Part shown: positions 45,471-53,429 of the stretch, in pieces
Layout: every line of letters starts with the position of its first letter
How positions within the stretch are numbered: the stretch's first letter is position 1
Assembly (NCBI RefSeq): GCF_042432905.1
Contig: NZ_JBHLWI010000029.1
Coordinates: 1-64,000, forward strand
Length of the DNA stretch: 64,000 nt
Source of the DNA: Fontibacter flavus
Lineage (GTDB): Bacteria; Bacteroidota; Bacteroidia; Cytophagales; Cyclobacteriaceae
Reading direction: 5' to 3'
The notes under the pieces: generated by a model
Database searches by the model: none
What the model was told of the DNA's origin: nothing
The model's input: the letters and a program-made list of their open reading frames with translations, nothing else
Made by a program: the position numbers and the translations under genes

Positions 45471-45500
45471 ATCTAAAAAATATATTTTGGCATAAAAATA

Positions 45501-45516
45501 CCTGCATTTTTGCAGG
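45501..45516 (-). terminator. Terminator after the Crp/Fnr gene
   Basis: CCTGCA (45501-45506) and TGCAGG (45511-45516) form a stem. On the minus strand a T-rich stretch follows. It ends the fnr-like gene. Confidence 0.7.
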
Positions 45517-45524
45517 GTCTTTCT

Positions 45525-46223
45525 TCAATATTCATTTGCAAATGAATAATGGCTGATCGTGGATTTTAGATGTTTGATATCTTTCAAAATGATCGTTCTT
45601 TCTTTAGTTTCAAGGAGTTGATCCTTTTTTAAAATGGAAATTACCCTGCTGACCTGTTCGGAATTTGTACCTATAATTTGTGCGATTTCTTGCCTGTTGA
45701 GATGGATTTCCACTTCATTTGTTTCTTCTTCCGAAAAAGTATCCGCAATGTAAAGAAGACCTAGAATTACTTTTTCTTCATTATTCATCAGGGCAAGACA
45801 TTTAGTTCTGATTTCGCTTTTTCTCAATTCCCGAGAGTAGAATCTCATCACTTCAATGGTGAATTTTGGATTTTCAAGAAAAGCTTGTTGCAAGGTGTTG
45901 TTGTCCACAAAACAGATTTCGGAATCTGAGAGGGTCACAGCGCCTATACTGTATTTTTCCAATCCAAAAGCGGTATGTCCAATCATGTGACCTGCTTTGG
46001 CTAATCTTACTGTCTGTTCTTTTCCTTGTAGGTTTGAACTTACAATTTTAACATGGCCTTTTTTGATAAAATAGGCACCCATCACCAAGCTCCCTTCAAA
46101 GAATATGTACTGACCTTTGGGGTAGACTGGAGTATTTTTCTGTAAAGAAATTTTCTCAATCCAATCCGGGTTACAGTTTTTGATTAGGCATGAAGTATTG
46201 TTGCATCCGACACACATGAGCAT
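45525..46223 (-). CDS. Crp/Fnr-family regulator with N-terminal cysteine cluster
   Basis: A 232-residue protein. Residues 1-17 contain four Cys (C4, C7, C12, C17 in MLMCVGCNNTSCLIKNC), resembling but not identical to the [4Fe-4S] ligand set of Fnr. A cyclic-nucleotide-binding-fold domain follows (YPKGQYIFFEGSLVMGAYFI), then a dimer helix and a winged HTH (EIHLNRQEIAQIIGTNSEQVSRVISILKKD). It probably senses low oxygen or NO and drives nirK, norCB and nrdD through TGA-N6-TCA sites. It is divergent from norC, with a box in between. Confidence 0.9.
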   Translation of the reverse strand: MLMCVGCNNTSCLIKNCNPDWIEKISLQKNTPVYPKGQYIFFEGSLVMGAYFIKKGHVKIVSSNLQGKEQTVRLAKAGHMIGHTAFGLEKYSIGAVTLSDSEICFVDNNTLQQAFLENPKFTIEVMRFYSRELRKSEIRTKCLALMNNEEKVILGLLYIADTFSEEETNEVEIHLNRQEIAQIIGTNSEQVSRVISILKKDQLLETKERTIILKDIKHLKSTISHYSFANEY

Positions 46224-46291
46224 TCATTTAATGGTTGGCAAATACTTACAAAATTTTAATAAAAAGATTGTTGGAGAGTCACACATAAATA

Positions 46292-46303
46292 TGATTTATG
46301 TCA
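46292..46303. promoter_or_regulatory. Fnr-type box between fnr and norC
   Basis: TGATTTATGTCA matches TGA-N6-TCA. It lies about 70 bases before the fnr start and 131 before norC, so it could serve both divergent genes. Confidence 0.55.
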
Positions 46304-46381
46304 TGTTTAGCTAAAATCTGAGAAAAAAATACAGTATGATTCCTTGTTTTTTATTTCCCAATTGTATCTTACAAGCATAAA

Positions 46382-46395
46382 AGATAAAAAGGTCT
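46382..46395 (+). promoter_or_regulatory. GATA-N4-GGTC operator-like palindrome before norC
   Basis: AGATAAAAAGGTCT lies inside a longer inverted repeat (ATAAAAGA ... TCTTTTAT, 46377-46400), 39 bases before the norC start. It is the same family as the sites near rrf2/ric. Confidence 0.55.
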
Positions 46396-46433
46396 TTTAT
46401 TCTTTATTAAATTTCTATTTAACCCAATTCAAT

Positions 46434-46874
46434 ATGCTATCAAAATCACAAGCAAGGACATTCTTTCTAGGTGGTACGTTGGTGACCTTTCTGATATTTA
46501 TCGGACTGACAGTCTACTCCATGGCTCCTAGCAATGACCAGTCCAATCATCTCAAGATTACCGATCAGGTAATCAGGGGTAAGCACATTTGGGAAACCAA
46601 TAACTGCATGGGCTGCCACACCATTTTGGGTGAGGGTGGGTATTATGCACCAGAGCTTACCAAAGTTATCGAAAGAAGGGGAGCGCCTTTGATTAAGGCC
46701 ATTCTTCAGTCTCCTGTTCCATGGGCCCCCAATGGCAGGAAAATGGTCGCTTATGAAATGAGCGATGAAGATGCAGAAGCCATGATCGAGTACCTCAAAT
46801 GGATTGGGGAGATCGACCTTAATGGCTTTGATAGAGTTGTTTCACCTTTGGCTAAAGACAAAATAAAAGACTGA
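46434..46874 (+). CDS. norC: Nitric oxide reductase subunit C (membrane cytochrome c)
   Basis: A 146-residue protein with one N-terminal TM helix (TFFLGGTLVTFLIFIGLTVY) and a periplasmic cytochrome c domain: NNCMGCHTILGEGGYYAPEL (heme motif 58-62) and a C-terminal Met-containing helix. It passes electrons to NorB. I chose the conserved MLSKSQAR start at 46434; the open frame from 46344 lacks conservation and would cover the operator. norB follows after 4 bases. Confidence 0.95.
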   Translation: MLSKSQARTFFLGGTLVTFLIFIGLTVYSMAPSNDQSNHLKITDQVIRGKHIWETNNCMGCHTILGEGGYYAPELTKVIERRGAPLIKAILQSPVPWAPNGRKMVAYEMSDEDAEAMIEYLKWIGEIDLNGFDRVVSPLAKDKIKD

Positions 46875-46878
46875 TCAT

Positions 46879-48234
46879 ATGAAATTTAAATCACAACAAG
46901 TAGCCTACTGGTTTTTTGCCTTGTGTATGCTGCTATTCGGTTTGCAAATCGTCTACGGCTTTATCATGGGATTTGCCCGTATTGGCATGGATGGTCTTCA
47001 TGATTGGATTCCATTCAATACCGCCCGAGCTGTACATACCAATTTATTGGTGGTCTGGTTGCTGACCGGATTTATGGGTGCTGCTTATTATATCATCCCT
47101 GAGGAAGCACAGCGGGAACTGGTTAGTGTCAAACTGGCCTATGTACAGCTGATTTCTCTGGCAGTAGTTGGTGTAGCAGCGATCACGGGATACCATTTTA
47201 ATATTTGGGAAGGCAGAAAATTCCTTGAAATTCCGCGTGAGCTGGACTTTTTGGTAGTCGCGAATGTACTCCTTTTCTTGGGGATAATTCTGGCCACTTT
47301 GTTCAAAGGTAAAAGACAGACCACTACTGCTTTGGTACTGACAATGGGGCTGGTATTTGCTGCCTTATTATATCTTCCAGGTATGATTTGGTTTGATTCA
47401 CAAGTGACAGATTCATTCTTCCGTTGGTGGGTTGTCCATCTTTGGGTTGAGGGAGTTTGGGAATTGATTATGGGAGGTATTTTAGCCTTTTTATTGATCA
47501 AACTAACAGGAGTGGATAGGGAAGTAATTGAAAAATGGCTCTATGTCATTGTTGGTCTGACTTTCCTTTCAGGAATACTGGGTACAGGTCACCATTACTA
47601 TTATATAGGTGTGAATAAAATCTGGTTGGTAGTTGGAGGTGTTTTCTCCGCGTTGGAGCCTCTTGCATTCCTGGCCATGGCCTTGTTTGCAGTGTATATG
47701 TACCGCAAAGGTGAAAAATCCCATCCCAACAAGATTGCTTTATTCTGGACAATTGGAGCCTCTATAGTATCTTTTATAGGAGCTGGTCTTTTGGGATTTG
47801 CCCATACGTTGCCTCAGACCAATATTTTCACCCACGGCACCTTGGTAACGGCCATGCATGGTCACTACGCTTTCTGGGGAGCTTATGCCATGATTGTGCT
47901 GGCGATTATCAGTTATGCAATGCCTAATATCACCGGTAGAAAGCGCCACGATAAAACCAATGGACACATGGCTTTTTGGTTTTCCAACATTGGAATGCTT
48001 GGTATGGTCACTGCCTTGGGTGTTGCAGGTGTCGTTCAGGTCTATCTGGAAAGAAGACTCAATATGGACTTTATGGTAGCACAGGAAGAAGTGAAAATCC
48101 ACTTTGTCGTCATGCTGCTTTGTGCTACGCTATTCACTGTGGGAATAGGCATGTATATCTATGAATTCATCAAATATGGTAGGCCATCAGACGAAACCTT
48201 TACCAAAAAAGAGGAATCGGTTTTGGTCAGTTAA
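46879..48234 (+). CDS. norB: Nitric oxide reductase subunit B (cytochrome b)
   Basis: A 451-residue heme-copper-superfamily protein with 12 predicted TM helices. Landmarks are ARAVHTNLLVVWLLTGFMGA (low-spin heme His), HLWVEGVWELIMGG, LGTGHHYYYIG (the HH pair for the non-heme iron) and THGTLVTAMHGHYAFWGAY (heme ligands). It reduces 2 NO to N2O. It is the catalytic subunit of the cytochrome-c-dependent enzyme with norC upstream. Confidence 0.97.
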   Translation: MKFKSQQVAYWFFALCMLLFGLQIVYGFIMGFARIGMDGLHDWIPFNTARAVHTNLLVVWLLTGFMGAAYYIIPEEAQRELVSVKLAYVQLISLAVVGVAAITGYHFNIWEGRKFLEIPRELDFLVVANVLLFLGIILATLFKGKRQTTTALVLTMGLVFAALLYLPGMIWFDSQVTDSFFRWWVVHLWVEGVWELIMGGILAFLLIKLTGVDREVIEKWLYVIVGLTFLSGILGTGHHYYYIGVNKIWLVVGGVFSALEPLAFLAMALFAVYMYRKGEKSHPNKIALFWTIGASIVSFIGAGLLGFAHTLPQTNIFTHGTLVTAMHGHYAFWGAYAMIVLAIISYAMPNITGRKRHDKTNGHMAFWFSNIGMLGMVTALGVAGVVQVYLERRLNMDFMVAQEEVKIHFVVMLLCATLFTVGIGMYIYEFIKYGRPSDETFTKKEESVLVS

Positions 48235-48368
48235 ATACAATCCGCTTTTAAAGCGGCCAAATTATTCGGTTCATTGGTTTGTTTCTTCTTTCAGGTCAGC
48301 CGAAGCCTGATGATTTGCCGGATTGCTTCAAATGCAATCCGGCTATTTCAATCTCAAAATACATCGTT

Positions 48369-49148
48369 ATGGTTACCGAAGCACCTTATTATCATCAAAC
48401 ATATCAGGAATCGGAAGTCTTTATTCATGCCTTCCGTAACTGCATGCCATTACTGCTCAAAGGACCTACCGGAACAGGTAAGTCCAGGTTTGTGGAATAC
48501 ATGGCCCATAGCAGTGGGCAAAAATTAATAACTGTTTCCTGTCATGAAGAAACATCCTCTACAGATCTGATTGGCAGGTTTATCATCAAAGGAGCAGAAA
48601 CAGTCTGGATTGACGGGCCCTTGACTACTGCAGTGCGTGATGGCGCCATTCTTTACCTGGATGAAGTAGCTGAAGCAAGACCGGATGTCATTGTGGCCAT
48701 CCACTCCCTGACAGACCATAGAAGAGAGCTGTTCATTGACAAATTGGGTGAAACAGTAAAAGCCCACCAAAATTTCATGTTGATCGCCTCCTTCAACCCT
48801 GGCTATCAACGTGGATTCAAAGAACTCAAACCATCTACAAGGCAGCGTTTTGTGGCACTGAGTTTCGCCTATCCTGAGCCAAAAATCGAAACAGAAATTT
48901 TGGTCAACGAAACAGGTGTGGATAAAGAAATAGCCAAGAAATTAGTGGGTATAGGAGGTAAAATCAGGAACCTCACTGAATTGGGACTCACCGAAACTGT
49001 ATCCACGAGACTTTTGGTCGATGCAGCCAAATTGATTCATTCAGGATTACCTAAACGCCTGTCCTGTCATGTAGCTATTGTTGAGCCTTTGAGTGATGAT
49101 GAACAGACCATTGAGTCGCTTAAGGATTTGGTGGATTTGATGATATGA
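48369..49148 (+). CDS. norQ: NorQ-type MoxR AAA+ ATPase
   Basis: A 259-residue AAA+ ATPase of the MoxR/CbbQ/NorQ group. It has Walker A GPTGTGKSRF, Walker B ILYLDEVAEA, sensor residues in IASFNPGYQRG and the arginine-rich KPSTRQRFVAL. It works with NorD to insert the non-heme iron into NorB. The start at 48369 is chosen over a longer frame from 48279. It is 134 bases after norB. Confidence 0.92.
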   Translation: MVTEAPYYHQTYQESEVFIHAFRNCMPLLLKGPTGTGKSRFVEYMAHSSGQKLITVSCHEETSSTDLIGRFIIKGAETVWIDGPLTTAVRDGAILYLDEVAEARPDVIVAIHSLTDHRRELFIDKLGETVKAHQNFMLIASFNPGYQRGFKELKPSTRQRFVALSFAYPEPKIETEILVNETGVDKEIAKKLVGIGGKIRNLTELGLTETVSTRLLVDAAKLIHSGLPKRLSCHVAIVEPLSDDEQTIESLKDLVDLMI

Positions 49149-49290
49149 TTATTGAAATATGCTTCCCAAGAGCGAAGAGGTTCGGGATAAAATTGAATCC
49201 GAAGATTTGGCAAAGATTCTGATATCGAAGTGATGGTCAATTCCTGATAAAAGTTAAAGTTGAATTATACATAATTAAAGGAACAGTAAA

Positions 49291-51057
49291 ATGGGACTGG
49301 ATTTAGATGAATGGGTATATGGTAAGTTGGTCCGGTATTTTAAAAAAAGCCGGCTAAAGGCTGAACAGGAAATGCCCCAAAAAGTGGATTTGGATAAAAT
49401 AAAGCCGAGATTGACCTTTTTAGCCAGGGCAATTACAGGGAAGCCAATTGATAATTATCCGGCAGAGGCAGAAGGTGGCTATAAAAACAATAATTTCTTT
49501 CTTCCCATTTCCTTTGCCGAACTCCCAACTTGGGAAGAAAACCTGTATTTCTACTTTTTCAGGACACTTTACCTGAGTGCCCAGCAGGACCTCGGCTACA
49601 ATTGGACAAAGGAAACGGATGACCTGATCTTATCCCGTCAAATGGCGGAACAGACCGCCCCTGCCGTTTTGGAAAAGCTCAATATGGAATATAGGATAGC
49701 AGGTCAATTGCATGACATGTTAAGAAAGCATTTTGAATCCAAAGCCAAAGAAGGAAAACTAGCCGATTTCAGCTTGCTTTATGGCAAATGGATGTTTGCC
49801 AATGATGATGATGAGGAAGGGGAGGACTTGCAGCATTTTGATGACCGTACCAAAAAAGGGAAAGAAGAAAATCCCACCACCACTTTACAGGCAAAGGCAG
49901 TGGAGGAGGTCAAGAACCTCACGATAGACAAAAAGCAGCAAGAGGATTATGTATTGCTGCACAATTTTGAAAAAGTGGAAACAGCAGAGGAAGCCAATGG
50001 TGTATGGAGGGATTTTGATGGGAAAGACGAGCTTGAAGACCATCAGGATGCGCTAGAAGAACTCAGTATGAAATTTACTGTGCGTGTAGATGATCCGGCA
50101 CATTCGGTTTATCAAGCGGAATTTGTCGAAAACACCAGTGTTTCTGAAAGTGCAGAAAGAGATGACAAAGGATTCCACTTGTCCTACGATGAATGGGACT
50201 TTCATAAAAAATCCTACAAATCTGGGTTTTGTAAGGTATATCCTAAAACACAGCTGAAAAAAGATACTGCTTATTATCAATATACCATATCTAAAAATGC
50301 CAGCACTTTATTAGGATTGAGGAAGATGCTTACTTCTGTCAATAATAAAATGCAGCAGCAACGCAGGCAAAGCCAAGGGAACGAATTTGATATTGATGCA
50401 TTGACAGACCTGTATACAGATGTACATGCGAGAAAAACACCCTCAGAAAACATCTATTTATCCAAAAAGAAAAAGGAGAAAGATTTGTCAATTCTGCTTT
50501 TGCTTGATGTTAGCCTTTCTAGTGATGGTTATGCGGCGAACAACCGTGTGATTGATGTAGAAAAGGAAGTTTCCATCCTTTTCGGAGAGATTTTGAATGA
50601 GTTCAATATTGATTTTTCAATTGATAGTTTTTTCTCCAAAACCAGAAACTACTCCACTTATCTGACGCTAAAGGAGTTTGATGAAAGTTGGCAGGTAGGG
50701 AAGGAAAGAATCGGTGCTGTTGAACCTCAGGGTTATACCCGAATCGGAGCAGCGCTGAGGCATGCGGGCGCGAGACTTGACCAAAGAAAAACAAAAAATA
50801 AATGGGTAATTCTGATTTCAGATGGGAAGCCTAACGATTACGATCGCTATGAAGGCAAATATGGAATCCAGGATATCAAGCAAGCCCTGAGGGAGCTAAA
50901 TGAAAGACAGATTCATTCATACGCCCTTGCCATAGAAGCCCAAGCCAAATATTATCTGCCCCAGATGTTTGGACAAAATCATTATCAGATTCTGACGACA
51001 CCTGTAGAACTGCTCAGTTCTTTGGTGAAATTATATGAAAGAATAAAAAACCAATAA
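49291..51057 (+). CDS. norD: NorD-type VWA-domain protein
   Basis: A 588-residue protein with a long N-terminal helical region and a C-terminal von Willebrand A domain. The metal-dependent adhesion site reads LLLLDVSLSSDG (D-x-S-x-S) with later IGAALRHAGARL and WVILISDGKPNDY. NorD partners NorQ in assembling active NO reductase. Spacing to the next gene is 1 base. Confidence 0.92.
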   Translation: MGLDLDEWVYGKLVRYFKKSRLKAEQEMPQKVDLDKIKPRLTFLARAITGKPIDNYPAEAEGGYKNNNFFLPISFAELPTWEENLYFYFFRTLYLSAQQDLGYNWTKETDDLILSRQMAEQTAPAVLEKLNMEYRIAGQLHDMLRKHFESKAKEGKLADFSLLYGKWMFANDDDEEGEDLQHFDDRTKKGKEENPTTTLQAKAVEEVKNLTIDKKQQEDYVLLHNFEKVETAEEANGVWRDFDGKDELEDHQDALEELSMKFTVRVDDPAHSVYQAEFVENTSVSESAERDDKGFHLSYDEWDFHKKSYKSGFCKVYPKTQLKKDTAYYQYTISKNASTLLGLRKMLTSVNNKMQQQRRQSQGNEFDIDALTDLYTDVHARKTPSENIYLSKKKKEKDLSILLLLDVSLSSDGYAANNRVIDVEKEVSILFGEILNEFNIDFSIDSFFSKTRNYSTYLTLKEFDESWQVGKERIGAVEPQGYTRIGAALRHAGARLDQRKTKNKWVILISDGKPNDYDRYEGKYGIQDIKQALRELNERQIHSYALAIEAQAKYYLPQMFGQNHYQILTTPVELLSSLVKLYERIKNQ

Positions 51058-51058
51058 A

Positions 51059-52024
51059 ATGAACACTTACGAACAAGAAATTGACCTTCCTAAAGGTCAT
51101 CCTATCCATACGTATTTAAAGGAAACTGCATTGATTCATCAGCTGATTGAGGAATTAGAGCAATGTGATATTGAAAATGATTATCAGGTATTCTACAACC
51201 TCTTTAATAAACTTCAAACAATTGAAAGGCGTTTTGAACGCAAAGAAAACCAACTTTTCCCCTTTCTTGAAAAAAGGGGTTGGAACGGACCTTCCCAAAA
51301 TATGTGGTCTTTTCATGACACCATTCGCAGTATTTTCAAGTTTGTCAGGGAAAAAGTGGAAGCCAGGGATATCCGTGGAGTCTATGAGAATTTCCATCAT
51401 TTAAGCAATAATATCCGAAGGCTCATGCTGGTGGAGGAGACAGTTCTATTCCCCAATTCCCTGAAAATACTTAAAGAAGAAGACTGGCAGCAAATGCGGA
51501 AAGGAGAGGAGGAGATAGGGTGGATGCTATCAGAAAAGCCTGCTGCTTATCCTGAACAGGCCTATGTGCACCCATCAGAAGATTTTACACAAAGAGATTT
51601 AAGTTTTGCTAAGGCTGAAAGTCAGCATTATGATGAAGGCTATATGACGGTAGAACAGGTCAACCTATTACTTCGTACGATGCCTTTGGATATTACATAT
51701 GTGGATGAAAATGACAAAGTGATTTTTTACAATAGAGGAGAGGAACGGACCTTTCCAAGAAGTGCAGGAATTATTGGTAGGGAAGTCAGGTTCTGTCACC
51801 CGCCCAAAAGTGTGGATACTGTCCTGAGAATACTGGAGGAATTCAGAAAGGGCACGCAAAATGAAGCTTCTTTTTGGATCAATTTTAAAGGCAGGTTGAT
51901 CTATATCCGGTATTTCGCCGTACGGGATGCGGATAAAAATTACCGTGGGGTCATAGAAATGTCACAGGATATCACAGATATCAAGCATATAGATGGAGAA
52001 AAAAGACTGTTGGAATGGAAATAA
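51059..52024 (+). CDS. Hemerythrin-PAS domain protein in the nor operon
   Basis: A 321-residue protein. Residues ~15-150 form a hemerythrin-like helical bundle (HTYLKETALIHQLIEELEQ, FERKENQLFPFLEKRGW, FHDTIRSIF, VEETVLFPNSL). Residues ~205-310 form a PAS domain (MPLDITYVDENDKVIFYNRG, then GREVRFCHPPKSVD). It resembles DUF438-type sensors. It may sense NO or O2 with a di-iron centre and a PAS pocket but has no output domain. It overlaps the oxidase-III-like gene by 10 bases. Confidence 0.85.
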   Translation: MNTYEQEIDLPKGHPIHTYLKETALIHQLIEELEQCDIENDYQVFYNLFNKLQTIERRFERKENQLFPFLEKRGWNGPSQNMWSFHDTIRSIFKFVREKVEARDIRGVYENFHHLSNNIRRLMLVEETVLFPNSLKILKEEDWQQMRKGEEEIGWMLSEKPAAYPEQAYVHPSEDFTQRDLSFAKAESQHYDEGYMTVEQVNLLLRTMPLDITYVDENDKVIFYNRGEERTFPRSAGIIGREVRFCHPPKSVDTVLRILEEFRKGTQNEASFWINFKGRLIYIRYFAVRDADKNYRGVIEMSQDITDIKHIDGEKRLLEWK

Positions 52025-52602
52025 AAGCCCAGAATATAGATCATAAGGATATCTTTTACCCTCCGGGTGGCATCCTGTTATGGATAATCATCATATTGGA
52101 GCTGATCACCTTCGGATTGGGGATCGGAGGCTTGGTTTATTATGGCAAATTAGAGCCCGAGCTATTCCATCAATCCAGGCTTCAATTAAATACTTCTATC
52201 GGCACCTTGAATACCTTAATTTTATTGGTCAGTGGATATTTTATGGCCAATACTGTCCTGAAACTTAAATCAGGGGCTATTGAATCAGCTAAAAAATACT
52301 TGGTTTGGACCATGTTGGGCGGGTTGCTTTTTGTAGGATTGAAAAGCTATGAATATGTTGAAAAATTGACAGGCGACCTAGACATGGGGGATAACATGTT
52401 CTTTACCTTTTATTGGCTAATGACCGGATTCCACCTTGCGCATGTTTTGGTAGGTCTGGTGATTTTGGTATTCAGTTGGTGGCAGATAAAAACCAGCCCC
52501 AGATCTCTTAAGGGGACAGATTTGGAATCTGGGGCTGCTTTTTGGCACATGTGTGATTTGATCTGGCTTTTATTATTCCCTTCCTTATACCTGATATTCT
52601 AA
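52015..52602 (+). CDS. norE: Heme-copper oxidase subunit III-like protein (NorE)
   Basis: A 195-residue membrane protein with five TM helices of the cytochrome-oxidase subunit III fold (FYPPGGILLWIIIILELITF, FYWLMTGFHLAHVLVGLVIL, AAFWHMCDLIWLLLFPSLYL). NorE proteins assist NO reductase activity or assembly. The gene sits between the hemerythrin-PAS gene (10-base overlap) and a small subunit-IV-like gene. Confidence 0.9.
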   Translation: MEIKAQNIDHKDIFYPPGGILLWIIIILELITFGLGIGGLVYYGKLEPELFHQSRLQLNTSIGTLNTLILLVSGYFMANTVLKLKSGAIESAKKYLVWTMLGGLLFVGLKSYEYVEKLTGDLDMGDNMFFTFYWLMTGFHLAHVLVGLVILVFSWWQIKTSPRSLKGTDLESGAAFWHMCDLIWLLLFPSLYLIF

Positions 52603-52603
52603 G

Positions 52604-52849
52604 ATGGAAAAGAAAAATTTATTAATACTCTTTATTTTGATTGGGCTGACCCAAGTCTCTGCATTTCTTGGTGTTTTTAATCTTGGAGTTGTAAATTATT
52701 TGACTTGGCTGGTGATGGGTTTAGCTGCTGTTAAATTCTTCCTGGTTGCCTTTGTATTTATGGAATTGAGTAAGGCCCATTTCTTCTGGAAGTTTGCAAC
52801 TGTCCTTATAGGATTGCTGGTGGTAGTGGTAGTTGGGTTTTGGGTTTAA
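52604..52849 (+). CDS. norF: Small cytochrome-oxidase subunit IV/NorF-like membrane protein
   Basis: An 81-residue protein with three hydrophobic helices (LLILFILIGLTQVSAFLGVF, YLTWLVMGLAAVKFFLVAFV, FATVLIGLLVVVVVGFWV). Its position right after norE and its topology match NorF or prokaryotic COX IV. It is the last gene of the norCBQD-E-F cluster. Confidence 0.8.
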   Translation: MEKKNLLILFILIGLTQVSAFLGVFNLGVVNYLTWLVMGLAAVKFFLVAFVFMELSKAHFFWKFATVLIGLLVVVVVGFWV

Positions 52850-52908
52850 AAACTTTCTATTAAAATTTGATTGTCAAGAAAAAAATACTTTAATTTCAGA
52901 GTTAAAAG

Positions 52909-52920
52909 TCTTAATTAAGA
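52909..52920 (+). promoter_or_regulatory. TCTTAATTAAGA palindrome before the second rrf2
   Basis: A perfect 12-bp palindrome ends 4 bases before the ATG, overlapping the ribosome-binding region. A related TTAAGA/TCTTAA pair lies before the quinol NO reductase gene (53378-53397). Confidence 0.5.
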
Positions 52921-52923
52921 AGC

Positions 52924-53361
52924 ATGAAAGTATTATCCCAAACGAGCAAGTATGGCATCAGAGCGCTACTATATGTGGTGAGCAACCCAAGTACTGGTGA
53001 ATATCTGAGTATTGGGGAAATTGCAAAAGAGTTGAATCTTTCCTTTCACTTTCTGACTAAAATATTTAGGGAGTTAACCAATAAGGGCATATTGTATTCT
53101 TATAGGGGACCTTCAGGTGGGATTGCATTGGCCAAACCATCAGATCAGATAATGCTTATAGACATCGTCTTGGCTTTGGAAGGAGAGGAATACTTTGATA
53201 ATTGCCTTTTAGGTTTTCCAGGCTGTGGTGTAGAAAAGCCTTGTCCTGTCCACAATTTTTGGAAAGGCATCAAAGAGGACATAAAATCCCATCTCTGTAA
53301 CACGAGCCTTGCCCAATTAGGAGAAAAGATACTTGCTGAAGAAGTACGGTTATTTGATTAA
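52924..53361 (+). CDS. Second Rrf2-family Fe-S regulator
   Basis: A 145-residue Rrf2 protein: HTH YGIRALLYVVSNPSTGEYLS with LSFHFLTKIFRELTNKGI, a PSGGIAL wing, and Cys residues in NCLLGFPGCGVEKPCPVH (C-x6-C-x5-C). It lies 68 bases before the quinol-type NO reductase gene and probably controls it in response to NO. It is a paralogue of the regulator at 33.5 kb, but with a different nearby palindrome. Confidence 0.9.
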   Translation: MKVLSQTSKYGIRALLYVVSNPSTGEYLSIGEIAKELNLSFHFLTKIFRELTNKGILYSYRGPSGGIALAKPSDQIMLIDIVLALEGEEYFDNCLLGFPGCGVEKPCPVHNFWKGIKEDIKSHLCNTSLAQLGEKILAEEVRLFD

Positions 53362-53377
53362 AAAAATTTCCTGTTAA

Positions 53378-53397
53378 TTAAGAATTAATACTCTTAA
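53378..53397 (+). promoter_or_regulatory. TTAAGA inverted repeat before the quinol NO reductase gene
   Basis: TTAAGA (53378-53383) and TCTTAA (53392-53397) form an inverted repeat with an 8-base spacer, 33 bases upstream of the start. It shares the TTAATTAAGA block with the second rrf2 promoter. Confidence 0.45.
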
Positions 53398-53429
53398 ATA
53401 TGAAATAAATCTACCTTAAACCTTAACCC

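Noticed and set aside
53401..53414. TGAAATAAATCT as an Fnr-type box before qNOR
   Set aside because: The second half-site has a mismatch and the TTAAGA repeats give a better regulatory explanation.
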